A stretch of 15,844 bases of DNA from Thermodesulfobacteriota bacterium. Its GTDB lineage: Bacteria; Desulfobacterota; DSM-4660; Desulfatiglandales; Desulfatiglandaceae. The notes below the pieces were generated by a model that saw only the letters and a program-made list of their open reading frames with translations, had not been told where the DNA came from and searched no databases. The DNA is taken from positions 1-15,844 of the forward strand of contig JANQDY010000262.1 of NCBI GenBank assembly GCA_028278625.1. The letters run 5' to 3'. Both the position numbers and the translations under genes were made by a program. Of the stretch, positions 1-6,419 are shown piece after piece. Position 1 is the first letter of the stretch, and each line of letters opens with the position of its first letter.

Positions 1-502
1 TGCCGTCGCTACTCATTGTCAGGATGTTTTCCCGGGTGATGGGATTGCTTGGAAAAACTTTTGAAAGGATGGATTTTCTTCCAAATAGCGCTGTCAGAAG
101 ATTCGGAAAGGCTCTCGCGGATCCCTGAACAGCACCGTCAAAATCACAAATCATGGGTCCCAGAATACCCACTTCCGGATGCATTTCCATATATTCGACG
201 GCTGTGAGGATCTGTTTCGGCTGAACAAGGGTATCAGGGTTCAGGATCAAGACATAAGGAGCGGATCCTCTTCGCAATCCATTATTGACGGCTTTTGCAA
301 AACCCAGATTCCGTTTATTTTTGACGAGTGATATTTGCGGAAAGGCTGTTTTCAAACGGTCCACATTATCTATTCTGGAGGCGTTATCATGGACCTGAAC
401 CTGAAATGAAATGCCTTTTTGATCTTTGAACAAAGACGTAAGGCACCACAACAGCTGTTCCGTGCTATTATAGTTGACAATAATCGTGTCGATTTGTCTC
501 AT
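1..502 (-). CDS. GT2 glycosyltransferase, WbbL-like rhamnosyltransferase type (3' end outside window)
   Basis: Inverting family 2 glycosyltransferase, cytoplasmic or peripheral at the inner membrane, adding one sugar from a nucleotide donor to a lipid-linked glycan. The ATG is at 502-500 and 167 codons are visible before the window edge, so the C-terminal part is missing. The N-terminus reads MRQIDTIIVNYNS, the usual first beta strand of the GT-A fold. HDNAS near residue 40 matches the nucleotide-binding region, and NPDT near residue 95 stands in the DXD metal site. The following GPMICDFDG and SARAFP segments are typical of WbbL-type (putative rhamnosyl) transferases. It starts 6 bases after the stop of the preceding GT2 gene, so it belongs to the same operon. 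No good Shine-Dalgarno is close to the ATG, which suggests translational coupling. Family is secure; donor specificity is a guess. Confidence 0.9.
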   Translation of the reverse strand, partial: MRQIDTIIVNYNSTEQLLWCLTSLFKDQKGISFQVQVHDNASRIDNVDRLKTAFPQISLVKNKRNLGFAKAVNNGLRRGSAPYVLILNPDTLVQPKQILTAVEYMEMHPEVGILGPMICDFDGAVQGSARAFPNLLTALFGRKSILSKVFPSNPITRENILTMSSDG

Positions 503-508
503 GTTGGT

Positions 509-1492
509 TTAATCTTGTCTTCCGGAAGATCGCCTGTTGAGCCTGTCAATGAATCTTTCCCTTTCAAAAAGGTCCCACAAGTATCTGTTTTCAACCTTTT
601 TGCGCTTTTGAACCATTCGCCGCTTTGTTAGAACCGGTTTTATCTGCTTGAAAGCGTCAAATTTGGCGGTTATGATGCTTCTTAAATTGCCTCTTATGGA
701 AAAATAGATCATCGAGCCAATGGTGTGAATCATGTGAAGGAACAAGGTCTTCCTGATCAATTGGATGGGCATATTGATGAAATAGACCCATTCCAGATTC
801 CGATGCCCGTAATAAATGGACGTTTCAGAATCCCGCACAAGGGTGCTGCTTACCTTATGATAGACCATTGAATCCGGAACATAGCGGCACTTGAAACCAT
901 TTAACTGGGCACGAAAACTGAGGTCCACATCTTCGTAAAGGAGAAAAAAGTCTTCATCAAAAAAACCGATTTGATCAAGCATGCTTTTCCGATAAAGCGC
1001 TCCGGCCGCACAGGCACCGAAAATCCATTGGGATCGATTAAAGGCTTCCGGGGGCATTCCCCGGCCGCGCAAAAGCCCTACGCCTGCATTCGTATACCCA
1101 TCCCCCGCCCTGTCTACCATGTTTCTATTTCCGTAGTAGAGGATTTTGGAGGCCGCCGATCCTGCCTTTTCATAAATCTCCAGGGTTCCTACGAGACGTT
1201 CCAACCAGAAGGGATGGGCGACCGCATCGTTATTCAATAGGGCCACATATTTTGTTTTGGCTTCCTTTAGACCGATGTTGTTGGCAACACAAAAACCGGT
1301 GTTCGTTGGAAGACCAATAATCCTGACCCTGGGAAAACGGTTTCGAACCCATTTGACCGATCCGTCCACGGAACCGTTGTCCACAAGAACGGTTTCAAAG
1401 CTTTTGAATGTCTGCGCTTCTATGCTCTTCAGGCATTCGGAAAGGAGCTTTCTGCCGTTCCAGTTGACAACGATGATAGTTACCAGGGCCAT
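509..1492 (-). CDS. GT2 family glycosyltransferase
   Basis: A 327-residue family 2 glycosyltransferase. MALVTIIVVNWNG opens the GT-A fold; VDNGSVDGS (about 37-45) is the nucleotide-binding turn; LNNDA (86-90) is the DXD-like metal site; and LLYEDVDLSFR (184-194) carries the acidic motif expected for the catalytic base region. After about residue 235 the chain has a hydrophobic stretch (FLHMIHTIGSMIYFS) and then a strongly basic tail with KRRMVQKRKK, suggesting a membrane-associated C-terminus. It is related to the next gene (1-502), but the acceptor and sugar cannot be told. The ATG at 1492-1490 is preceded by seven A residues and no Shine-Dalgarno, because a repeat structure (1500-1590) sits immediately upstream. 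Three 60-base rows in and around this gene (301, 661, 721) count at 37-42% GC, against 57-62% in rows sampled from genes further upstream. Confidence 0.92.
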   Translation of the reverse strand: MALVTIIVVNWNGRKLLSECLKSIEAQTFKSFETVLVDNGSVDGSVKWVRNRFPRVRIIGLPTNTGFCVANNIGLKEAKTKYVALLNNDAVAHPFWLERLVGTLEIYEKAGSAASKILYYGNRNMVDRAGDGYTNAGVGLLRGRGMPPEAFNRSQWIFGACAAGALYRKSMLDQIGFFDEDFFLLYEDVDLSFRAQLNGFKCRYVPDSMVYHKVSSTLVRDSETSIYYGHRNLEWVYFINMPIQLIRKTLFLHMIHTIGSMIYFSIRGNLRSIITAKFDAFKQIKPVLTKRRMVQKRKKVENRYLWDLFERERFIDRLNRRSSGRQD

Positions 1493-1499
1493 TTTTTTT

Positions 1500-1590
1500 A
1501 AGAATCCAGAACCCAGAATTCAGGAGTCAGAATATGATACTTGGCACCTCTTAGATATTCTGAATTCTGGCTCCTGATTCCTGAATTCTT
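1500..1590. repeat. Inverted pair of 36-base arms made of 7-base units
   Basis: Arm A is 1500-1535 and arm B is 1555-1590, with a 19-base loop between. Arm A and the reverse complement of arm B match at 27 of 36 aligned positions without gaps, including the outer 6 and inner 8 bases. Both arms have a 7-base period: CAG recurs every seven bases, with units such as CAGAATT, CAGGAGT, CAGGAAT and CAGAACC. Read on the transcribed strand, four of the nine mismatches become G-U pairs, so a long RNA hairpin could form. It ends seven A residues before the ATG at 1492. It resembles the short tandem heptanucleotide repeats known from cyanobacteria (STRR) in design, but I cannot say it is the same family. 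No U-run follows it on either strand, so it is not a standard terminator. Confidence 0.75.
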
Positions 1591-1595
1591 GGGCT

Positions 1596-1610
1596 GCGGG
1601 CGTAGCCCGC
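1596..1610. repeat. GC-rich perfect hairpin after a glycosyltransferase stop codon
   Basis: GCGGGC (1596-1601) and GCCCGC (1605-1610) form a perfect 6-base stem with a GTA loop. GGGCT (1591-1595) could alternatively pair with AGCCC (1604-1608). The element lies between the end of the GT2 gene at 1617 and the heptamer repeat, in a 124-base intergenic gap (1493-1616). On the transcribed strand it is followed by AGCCCAAG rather than U residues, so it is a weak terminator candidate at best. It could instead be a REP-like element or an mRNA-stabilising hairpin. Confidence 0.55.
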
Positions 1611-1616
1611 GCCGGA

Positions 1617-2741
1617 TCAATGGAGTTCGTAGCGAAAATCGAGTAATCGCCAGTTGCCCGCTTTCGGCCGGGAGATGTCAATTCTGCGATAGGGCCCAAT
1701 CATTTGAGGCACACGGATTTCAAGATACCCGGTTTCCGAAATTCCGTATTGACAAGGTTTATCATTTAAACCAATGCCGTAGTTTTCATCCCATGGATCC
1801 ACCTTAAGGTGCAATCTGCGCCACTCTCCCTCCCCATACCAGGGCAAATGTATGGTACAATCCCTTTCCACCACGGTCTCCCATCGATGAAATCCGTACA
1901 ACAGCCCTTCCGCATGTGTTTTTGATTTCCTTTTATGTTTCAGCCGTTTTCGGAACATTCGGCAGCCGTCCAACCAAAGGAGAAAGAGATTCTCAATGAC
2001 GTTTCTGTTTTCTTTGAAGGAGAGATCATAGCGGTAGAATCCGGCCCAGCAAAAAGGGAGGAAATGGCGGCCGTATTTTCTTTCAATGCGCCATATTTCC
2101 CCATATCGTTGCCGGTTACCGCTCATGGTCTTGGTGCCGGTGTAATATCGCACCGCAGCCAGCACTTCAGGAATATATTGGAATTTGGCCCCCCCGAGAG
2201 ACAGCCTGTGCCACAGATCCCAATCCATCGTGTAAATGAGGGATGGATCGACCCCTCCGATTTGCTCGTAAACCTCGCGGCGAACAAAGCACGCCGGTTG
2301 ACAAATGAAACAGGAGCGTGCCAAATCCTTCCGTCTGAAATGCTGTATCGGGGGAAAATAACACAAGAAATTTCCATTCTCATCCACGTGGATCGCATTC
2401 CCGTAAACCACATCCACTTTCGGATTCTGTTCAAAAAAAGCGGCGACCCGATCCAGCGTGCCCGGAAAATAGTAGTCGTCCGCGTTGAGCCATGCCACAA
2501 TGTCTCCTGGAACGCTTGCCTTCCCTTTCTTAATGGCGGCCGCCTGTCCCCCATCCGGTCCGGACTGAAGTTTTGAAATCATGCCCCTATAACGCGCCAC
2601 AACCGACCAGAAATCATCGGTCGAACCCCCATCCATGAGGGCCAATTGAAAGGGAACTGTCTGATGTTTCAGGCTCTCCAAAGCCCAGGGAAGGAAATGG
2701 CTCTGGTTGTAATTGGGAATGACGATGGAGAATTCAAGCAT
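1617..2741 (-). CDS. GT2 glycosyltransferase with C-terminal beta-rich extension
   Basis: A 374-residue family 2 transferase if it starts at the ATG 2741-2739. The open frame extends to 2825, but those 28 extra residues are unlike the family, and MLEFSIVIPNYNQ is the normal N-terminus. Visible motifs are MDGGSTDD (36-43), WLNADD (84-89, metal site), GNAIHVDENG, CFICQPACFVRR (144-155) and TMDWDLW (171-177). The catalytic part ends near residue 275. The remaining 95 or so residues are short alternating strands and look like a separate beta-sandwich module of unknown role. The catalytic region is clearly paralogous to the GT2 gene at 14941-15840, which shares the CQPA-F-RR and D-LW/EYW signatures. 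The start overlaps the fcl stop by 8 bases (ATGCTTGA), pointing to translational coupling. Donor unknown. Confidence 0.92.
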   Translation of the reverse strand: MLEFSIVIPNYNQSHFLPWALESLKHQTVPFQLALMDGGSTDDFWSVVARYRGMISKLQSGPDGGQAAAIKKGKASVPGDIVAWLNADDYYFPGTLDRVAAFFEQNPKVDVVYGNAIHVDENGNFLCYFPPIQHFRRKDLARSCFICQPACFVRREVYEQIGGVDPSLIYTMDWDLWHRLSLGGAKFQYIPEVLAAVRYYTGTKTMSGNRQRYGEIWRIERKYGRHFLPFCWAGFYRYDLSFKENRNVIENLFLLWLDGCRMFRKRLKHKRKSKTHAEGLLYGFHRWETVVERDCTIHLPWYGEGEWRRLHLKVDPWDENYGIGLNDKPCQYGISETGYLEIRVPQMIGPYRRIDISRPKAGNWRLLDFRYELH

Positions 2742-3678
2742 GGGCAAAAGGAGAAGCGATATACGATTGGTACACGCTTTCAATCCCCGCCTCAAGGGGT
2801 ATTTTCGGTTGCCAGCCCAGGGCATTCAGCTTGGATACGTCCAGCACTTTAACCATCGTCCCATCCGGTTTTTCGGGATTGGTGTGAAATCCACCCTTAA
2901 ATCGCACCACTCTGGCGATGGTTTCGGCCAGCTCCAAGATGGTCTGGTCTTGGCCCACACCCACATTAATAATCTCCGAATCGGTATATTCACCCAAAAG
3001 AAAAAGACAGGCATCCGCCAGGTCATCCACATGCAGGAATTCTCGCCTGGGTGTTCCGGTTCCCCATATTTCCACGGATTCAAGCCCGGCTGATTTGGCT
3101 TCATGGATCTTTCGGATCAGGGCCGGCAAGACGTGGGATGTTTCCAGATCAAAATTATCATCAGGGCCGTAAAGATTCGTGGGCATCAGACTGATAAAAC
3201 AAGTCCCATATTGGCGATTATACGCTTGGCACATTTTAATGCCGGCGATCTTGGCCACTGCATAGGGCTCATTGGAAGGCTCAAGGTAGTCTGAAAGCAG
3301 ATACGCTTCCCTAATGGGTTGCGGACACTCCTTTGGATAAATACAGGAACTGCCTAAGAAGAGCAGTTTCTTTGCTCCGTGGACATAGCTTGCATGAACC
3401 ACATTTGTCTGTATTTGCAGATTATCATATATGAACTCCGCGGGATAGGAAGAATTTGCCAAAATACCCCCCACTTTGGCGGCCGCCAAGATAACGTATT
3501 CAGGCTTTTCCTCTTCAAAAAAGGCTTCAACGGTTCTTTGGCGCGTAAGGTCCATCTCTTTTCGGGTTCTTACAAGAAGGTTCTCGTAACCAGCGTTTCT
3601 GAGTCGCCGAACGATGGCGGACCCCACAAGACCATCATGTCCCGCAACATAGATTTTAGAGGTTTTTTTCATTTCCAT
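2734..3678 (-). CDS. fcl: GDP-L-fucose synthase
   Basis: Converts GDP-4-keto-6-deoxy-mannose to GDP-L-fucose by 3,5-epimerisation and NADPH-dependent reduction in the cytoplasm. The protein has 314 residues, close to the usual family length. The Rossmann motif is GHDGLVG (13-19). Key residues match the E. coli enzyme at a constant offset of three: Ser110, Cys112, Tyr139, Lys143 and His182 correspond to Ser107, Cys109, Tyr136, Lys140 and His179. GSSCIYP, PYAVAKIAG and NLYGP are family hallmarks. An ATG two codons further in (3672) is a possible alternative start. The preceding step, GDP-mannose 4,6-dehydratase (Gmd), usually sits beside fcl but is absent from this window, so the substrate must come from a gene elsewhere. 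The upstream gap to the subtilase stop is 44 bases with nothing recognisable in it. Confidence 0.95.
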   Translation of the reverse strand: MEMKKTSKIYVAGHDGLVGSAIVRRLRNAGYENLLVRTRKEMDLTRQRTVEAFFEEEKPEYVILAAAKVGGILANSSYPAEFIYDNLQIQTNVVHASYVHGAKKLLFLGSSCIYPKECPQPIREAYLLSDYLEPSNEPYAVAKIAGIKMCQAYNRQYGTCFISLMPTNLYGPDDNFDLETSHVLPALIRKIHEAKSAGLESVEIWGTGTPRREFLHVDDLADACLFLLGEYTDSEIINVGVGQDQTILELAETIARVVRFKGGFHTNPEKPDGTMVKVLDVSKLNALGWQPKIPLEAGIESVYQSYIASPFAHA

Positions 3679-3722
3679 GTCTCAAGCATCATCATTAACA
3701 GGGGCGTCTTTAGGCATGACAT

Positions 3723-5522
3723 TCATTGGACGACCAGGGAATCGACACTAATGGTTCCATCTTGAACGGTCAGGGAGTTGACGGCTGAATCGGATGCCTG
3801 AACCGTAAATGCAGCGTTCCACCCGCCCTGAAGCGTTAGGCTTTTTGCCGTATTGAGAGAAATTGCCTGGGCTGGCACATCCTGGGATATTTTGATGGTG
3901 TCTCCTGATTCGGCCGCACCCACGGCTTCCTGAATATTTGTAAAGCAGGGGGTATTGCCCCCGCACGCGCCGGATGGTTCAACATAGATGGTACTGCCGC
4001 CGCCCAGCGCGGCAACGGCGTTCCCCAAATTCACCCTTGGTTTTGTGATGGCAACCTTTGTATCGGTGATGCTGTCGCCGGTATTCATGAGAATCGACTG
4101 TACCTCATCCGGCGTTAGAAAGGCGCCCCTAATGGCCTTGGCCGCGTTCTGCAGAATGGCGGCCGCACCGGCGGCATATGGCGATGCGGCTGAGGTGCCG
4201 CCAAAACCGTATTCCGCGGTCCAGTACCCGCCCCCCATGGCCGTGGAGGTGGCCCAGTTGGCCGGTGCCAGCAAAGACAAAAAAGACGCCGTGTTGGAAT
4301 AAACGGGCACCTGATCCCCATAGGGTGTATCCAGGGAATAATACCCCGTGGAACAACTCCAGGTGGGATTTTTGTCGGTACAGGACCCTTCCACCACGCA
4401 CCACCCGATGCCATCGGCGGTAAAGTGGGCATCATAAACCGCACCCACCGAAACCACATGGGAAATGCAGGCGGGCCAGCCGATGGCATTGCAGTAACCG
4501 TCATTTCCGGCTGAAACGAACAGGGTCATCCCCGCCGCCTTGGCATTTGCGGCCGCAGTGGTCATGGCCGGTGAATAAGTATCGCAATTGGCGGTATATC
4601 CGCCGGCGCCAAAACTGGTATTGATAACCAGGATCGGATAGTCCGGGGCGTCGTATTGATGGGTGATACACCACTCAAAGGCTTCCACCATGTTGGACAG
4701 GTAAGCGCTGCCACCACTGCCGTGGGAAATCTTGAGAGCATAGAGCTTGGCGCCCCAGGCAACGCCGCCGATGTAATCCCCCTCGATACCCAGGTCTCCC
4801 GCGACAATCCCGGCGCAGGCGGTTCCGTGCCCTTCAAGGTCCATGGGGTCATTGTCGTCATCTCCCGTATCGTAGCCTCCGATGACCTTGTTGTTGGGAA
4901 AAATCCCAGAAAACATGCTATTTCCAAGACGTACATGGGTGTAATCGATCCCCGTATCGCAGATGGCCACTGAAAGCCCTTCTCCGCTGTAGCTCGATCT
5001 TGCGACAGATGCATTGATCAATGGAATTCCCTGTGCCAGATTCGGGTAAAGAAGCACATCTTCCTCGATGGAGGAGACATCAGGGTCTTCAGCCAGGGCC
5101 TCCAGCCCTTCAAGGGTCACATGAGCGGAAAACGCCGGCATATATTTAAACCGGCTGATCTCTTGAACTTCCGTCTTGTTGAAACCTTGGAGAACCCTAT
5201 CCATCAATCCGTGAACACGGTCGGCCACATACCGGCGAACATCCGATTGTTCCGAGCGGCTGAAGGCATCCAAGATATCCGCCGTTTCGTCGCCTTTCAG
5301 ATTGACGATGACCCGGGTTGATTCCGTACCCCTTGAAAGAAAGTGTTTCAAAACAGTGTCCGGTCTCAGGATCTTCGGGTTCTTATAGAGATGATCAATG
5401 GTGCTTGCCGGAATGTCTTGGACCGGGGATATGGTTTCATCCGCTCCCCTTACCGATGCATTGACAGCAAATACCAGGAAAATACCAATGATAAATCCTT
5501 TTAACGAAGCCCTGTATCTCAT
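3723..5522 (-). CDS. Secreted S8 family subtilisin-like serine protease
   Basis: A 599-residue exported endopeptidase. Residues 1-26 are a signal peptide (basic MRYRASLK, hydrophobic core, cleavage near VRGA-DE). Residues about 66-158 look like an I9-type inhibitory propeptide. The peptidase domain carries the full triad in S8 context: Asp189 (CDTGID), His232 (GHGTACAG) and Ser444 (GTSAASP), with the oxyanion Asn340 (SAGND). From about residue 508 a short C-terminal module follows (IYVEPSG, two cysteines, FTNIQEAVGAA, LTLQGGW), resembling the start of a right-handed beta-helix and ending abruptly in DSLVVQ. All catalytic residues are present, so it is probably active. It lies after the S74 protein gene with a 58-base gap and before fcl with a 44-base gap. 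A protease is unexpected in a glycan operon; it may process a surface protein, possibly its neighbour. Confidence 0.95.
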   Translation of the reverse strand: MRYRASLKGFIIGIFLVFAVNASVRGADETISPVQDIPASTIDHLYKNPKILRPDTVLKHFLSRGTESTRVIVNLKGDETADILDAFSRSEQSDVRRYVADRVHGLMDRVLQGFNKTEVQEISRFKYMPAFSAHVTLEGLEALAEDPDVSSIEEDVLLYPNLAQGIPLINASVARSSYSGEGLSVAICDTGIDYTHVRLGNSMFSGIFPNNKVIGGYDTGDDDNDPMDLEGHGTACAGIVAGDLGIEGDYIGGVAWGAKLYALKISHGSGGSAYLSNMVEAFEWCITHQYDAPDYPILVINTSFGAGGYTANCDTYSPAMTTAAANAKAAGMTLFVSAGNDGYCNAIGWPACISHVVSVGAVYDAHFTADGIGWCVVEGSCTDKNPTWSCSTGYYSLDTPYGDQVPVYSNTASFLSLLAPANWATSTAMGGGYWTAEYGFGGTSAASPYAAGAAAILQNAAKAIRGAFLTPDEVQSILMNTGDSITDTKVAITKPRVNLGNAVAALGGGSTIYVEPSGACGGNTPCFTNIQEAVGAAESGDTIKISQDVPAQAISLNTAKSLTLQGGWNAAFTVQASDSAVNSLTVQDGTISVDSLVVQ

Positions 5523-5533
5523 TTTTCGGAAAG

Positions 5534-5555
5534 CTCCTGACCCGGTTTAAACCGG
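5534..5555 (-). promoter_or_regulatory. Shine-Dalgarno of the subtilase gene next to a 14-base perfect palindrome
   Basis: On the coding strand CAGGAG (5539-5534) lies 11 bases before the ATG at 5522, a slightly long but usable spacing. Two bases further upstream lies CCGGTTTAAACCGG (5555-5542), a perfect palindrome whose flanks allow a slightly longer stem with one bulge. It could be an operator for a dimeric regulator or an RNA hairpin that influences ribosome access. No U-run follows it. The rest of the 58-base gap (5523-5580) shows no clear promoter. Confidence 0.5.
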
Positions 5556-5580
5556 TCCTCGAATCATTCATGGATGAACA

Positions 5581-6351
5581 CTAATTCTGCTCAAGGGCTG
5601 CTATTTTCTTGGAGAGCTCAGCGATGATTTTCTGCTGATCCTGAACAACTTTGGTGAGAACCGCCACCACATCCATCGGGCTCATTCCTTTTCGGTCACT
5701 GGTTGCCACAAGATCCGGCGCATCCTCGGCGATGAACCCCACGTGTCCCTCCTTTGGATTCGCTTTATAGGTGAATTTCACTGGTTTCAGGGCCTCTAGG
5801 GCTTCCGATGCTTCCTCTTTTGAGAGCGCTTTGATGTTCTCCTTGAAATCTCTGCTGGACGCATTGGTCCATACGCCTCCCGCCGAAACAAATGCACCGC
5901 TTCCCATTTGTAACGGCTGCAGGGGATTTGTGGTACCGATACCCACATTGCCCCCGTAAGGCGCCAGAACAATATTCAAATATGAAATCCCCTCCTGAAG
6001 CGCAAACAACTCCGCATAGGTATGACTTGTACCCACATTCCATCCAAAATAGATATTCTTCTGATTACTGGCCGCCTTGTCGGTAATCACCACACCCCTG
6101 TTGCCCACGTCCTGGCCCAATACAAAGGGTGCCGACCCCCAAGCACCGGCACCATTTGCCAGCAGGGTGGAGTTACAGCTAACGGCACCGTTATCCTCCA
6201 CCTTGAAGGTGGTTGTCCCTGTTCCGTTTTTCACCAGAAGCCTGTCCGCTCCGAAAAGATTGAGAGGAAGCAATAAAGAACAAAGGACAATCAAGATACC
6301 CATTTTGATCTTAAGTCCCGACGGATTCTGACTCAATGGATGTTTTTCCAT
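5581..6351 (-). CDS. Secreted tail-fibre-like protein with C-terminal S74 intramolecular chaperone domain
   Basis: A 256-residue predicted exported trimeric fibre protein. After a basic N-terminus, residues 17-35 (MGILIVLCSLLLPLNLFGA) form a signal peptide core. The region 36-164 has short beta repeats, with KVEDNGAV and the NVGIGTTNP neck motif common in phage-type fibres and adhesins. Residues about 165-256 fit the S74 (endosialidase-type) intramolecular chaperone: SSRDFKENI with the Ser165/Lys170 dyad expected for self-cleavage, GHVGFIAED (about 202-210), then a helical coiled-coil tail ending in KKIAALEQN. In known members three chains assemble and the chaperone then cuts itself off. The domain assignment is strong; the cell-surface role is inferred. 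The start at 6351 is supported by AAAGGAG seven bases upstream. Its neighbour is the S8 protease, and the two may work together outside the cell. Confidence 0.88.
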   Translation of the reverse strand: MEKHPLSQNPSGLKIKMGILIVLCSLLLPLNLFGADRLLVKNGTGTTTFKVEDNGAVSCNSTLLANGAGAWGSAPFVLGQDVGNRGVVITDKAASNQKNIYFGWNVGTSHTYAELFALQEGISYLNIVLAPYGGNVGIGTTNPLQPLQMGSGAFVSAGGVWTNASSRDFKENIKALSKEEASEALEALKPVKFTYKANPKEGHVGFIAEDAPDLVATSDRKGMSPMDVVAVLTKVVQDQQKIIAELSKKIAALEQN

Positions 6352-6358
6352 GGCTTTT

Positions 6359-6365
6359 CTCCTTT
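6359..6365 (-). promoter_or_regulatory. Strong ribosome binding site of the S74 protein gene
   Basis: AAAGGAG on the coding strand, seven bases before the ATG at 6351. It is one of the two best Shine-Dalgarno sequences in the window. It settles the start, which puts a 16-residue basic segment ahead of the hydrophobic signal core, and it suggests that this gene is translated independently of the preceding methyltransferase. Confidence 0.75.
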
Positions 6366-6378
6366 GAAGGTCTTATTA

Positions 6379-6419
6379 CGTTTAGGCAGGATTAAACGCT
6401 GCCGGTTTTCCTGGCAGCG
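6379..6419 (-). terminator. Terminator-like hairpin across the end of the methyltransferase gene
   Basis: CGCTGCC (6397-6403) and GGCAGCG (6413-6419) form a perfect 7-base GC-rich stem with a 9-base loop. On the transcribed strand it is followed by UUUAAUCCUG. It covers the last codons and the stop of the methyltransferase. A second stem, CGTTTA (6379-6384) with TAAACG (6393-6398), follows directly and shares two bases with the first. The U-run is short, so termination would be partial. The position, just before the secreted S74/S8 pair, would suit attenuation between glycan genes and the secreted module. Confidence 0.45.

Noticed and set aside
1542..1547. TGGCAC half-site resembling a sigma-54 promoter in the repeat loop
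   Set aside because: No matching TTGC element at the required spacing, and it points to the plus strand where no gene starts.
1500..1590. CRISPR array
   Set aside because: The repeat units are 7 bases with no unique spacers and occur as two inverted arms.
1935..2576. 213-codon plus-strand open frame
   Set aside because: It is antisense to the GT2 gene at 1617-2741, has no recognisable motif, and the minus-strand frame carries the full GT2 signature.
2742..2825. N-terminal extension of the GT2 gene at 1617-2741
   Set aside because: It overlaps fcl by 92 bases and adds residues unlike the GT2 N-terminus; the 8-base ATGCTTGA overlap gives a better start.
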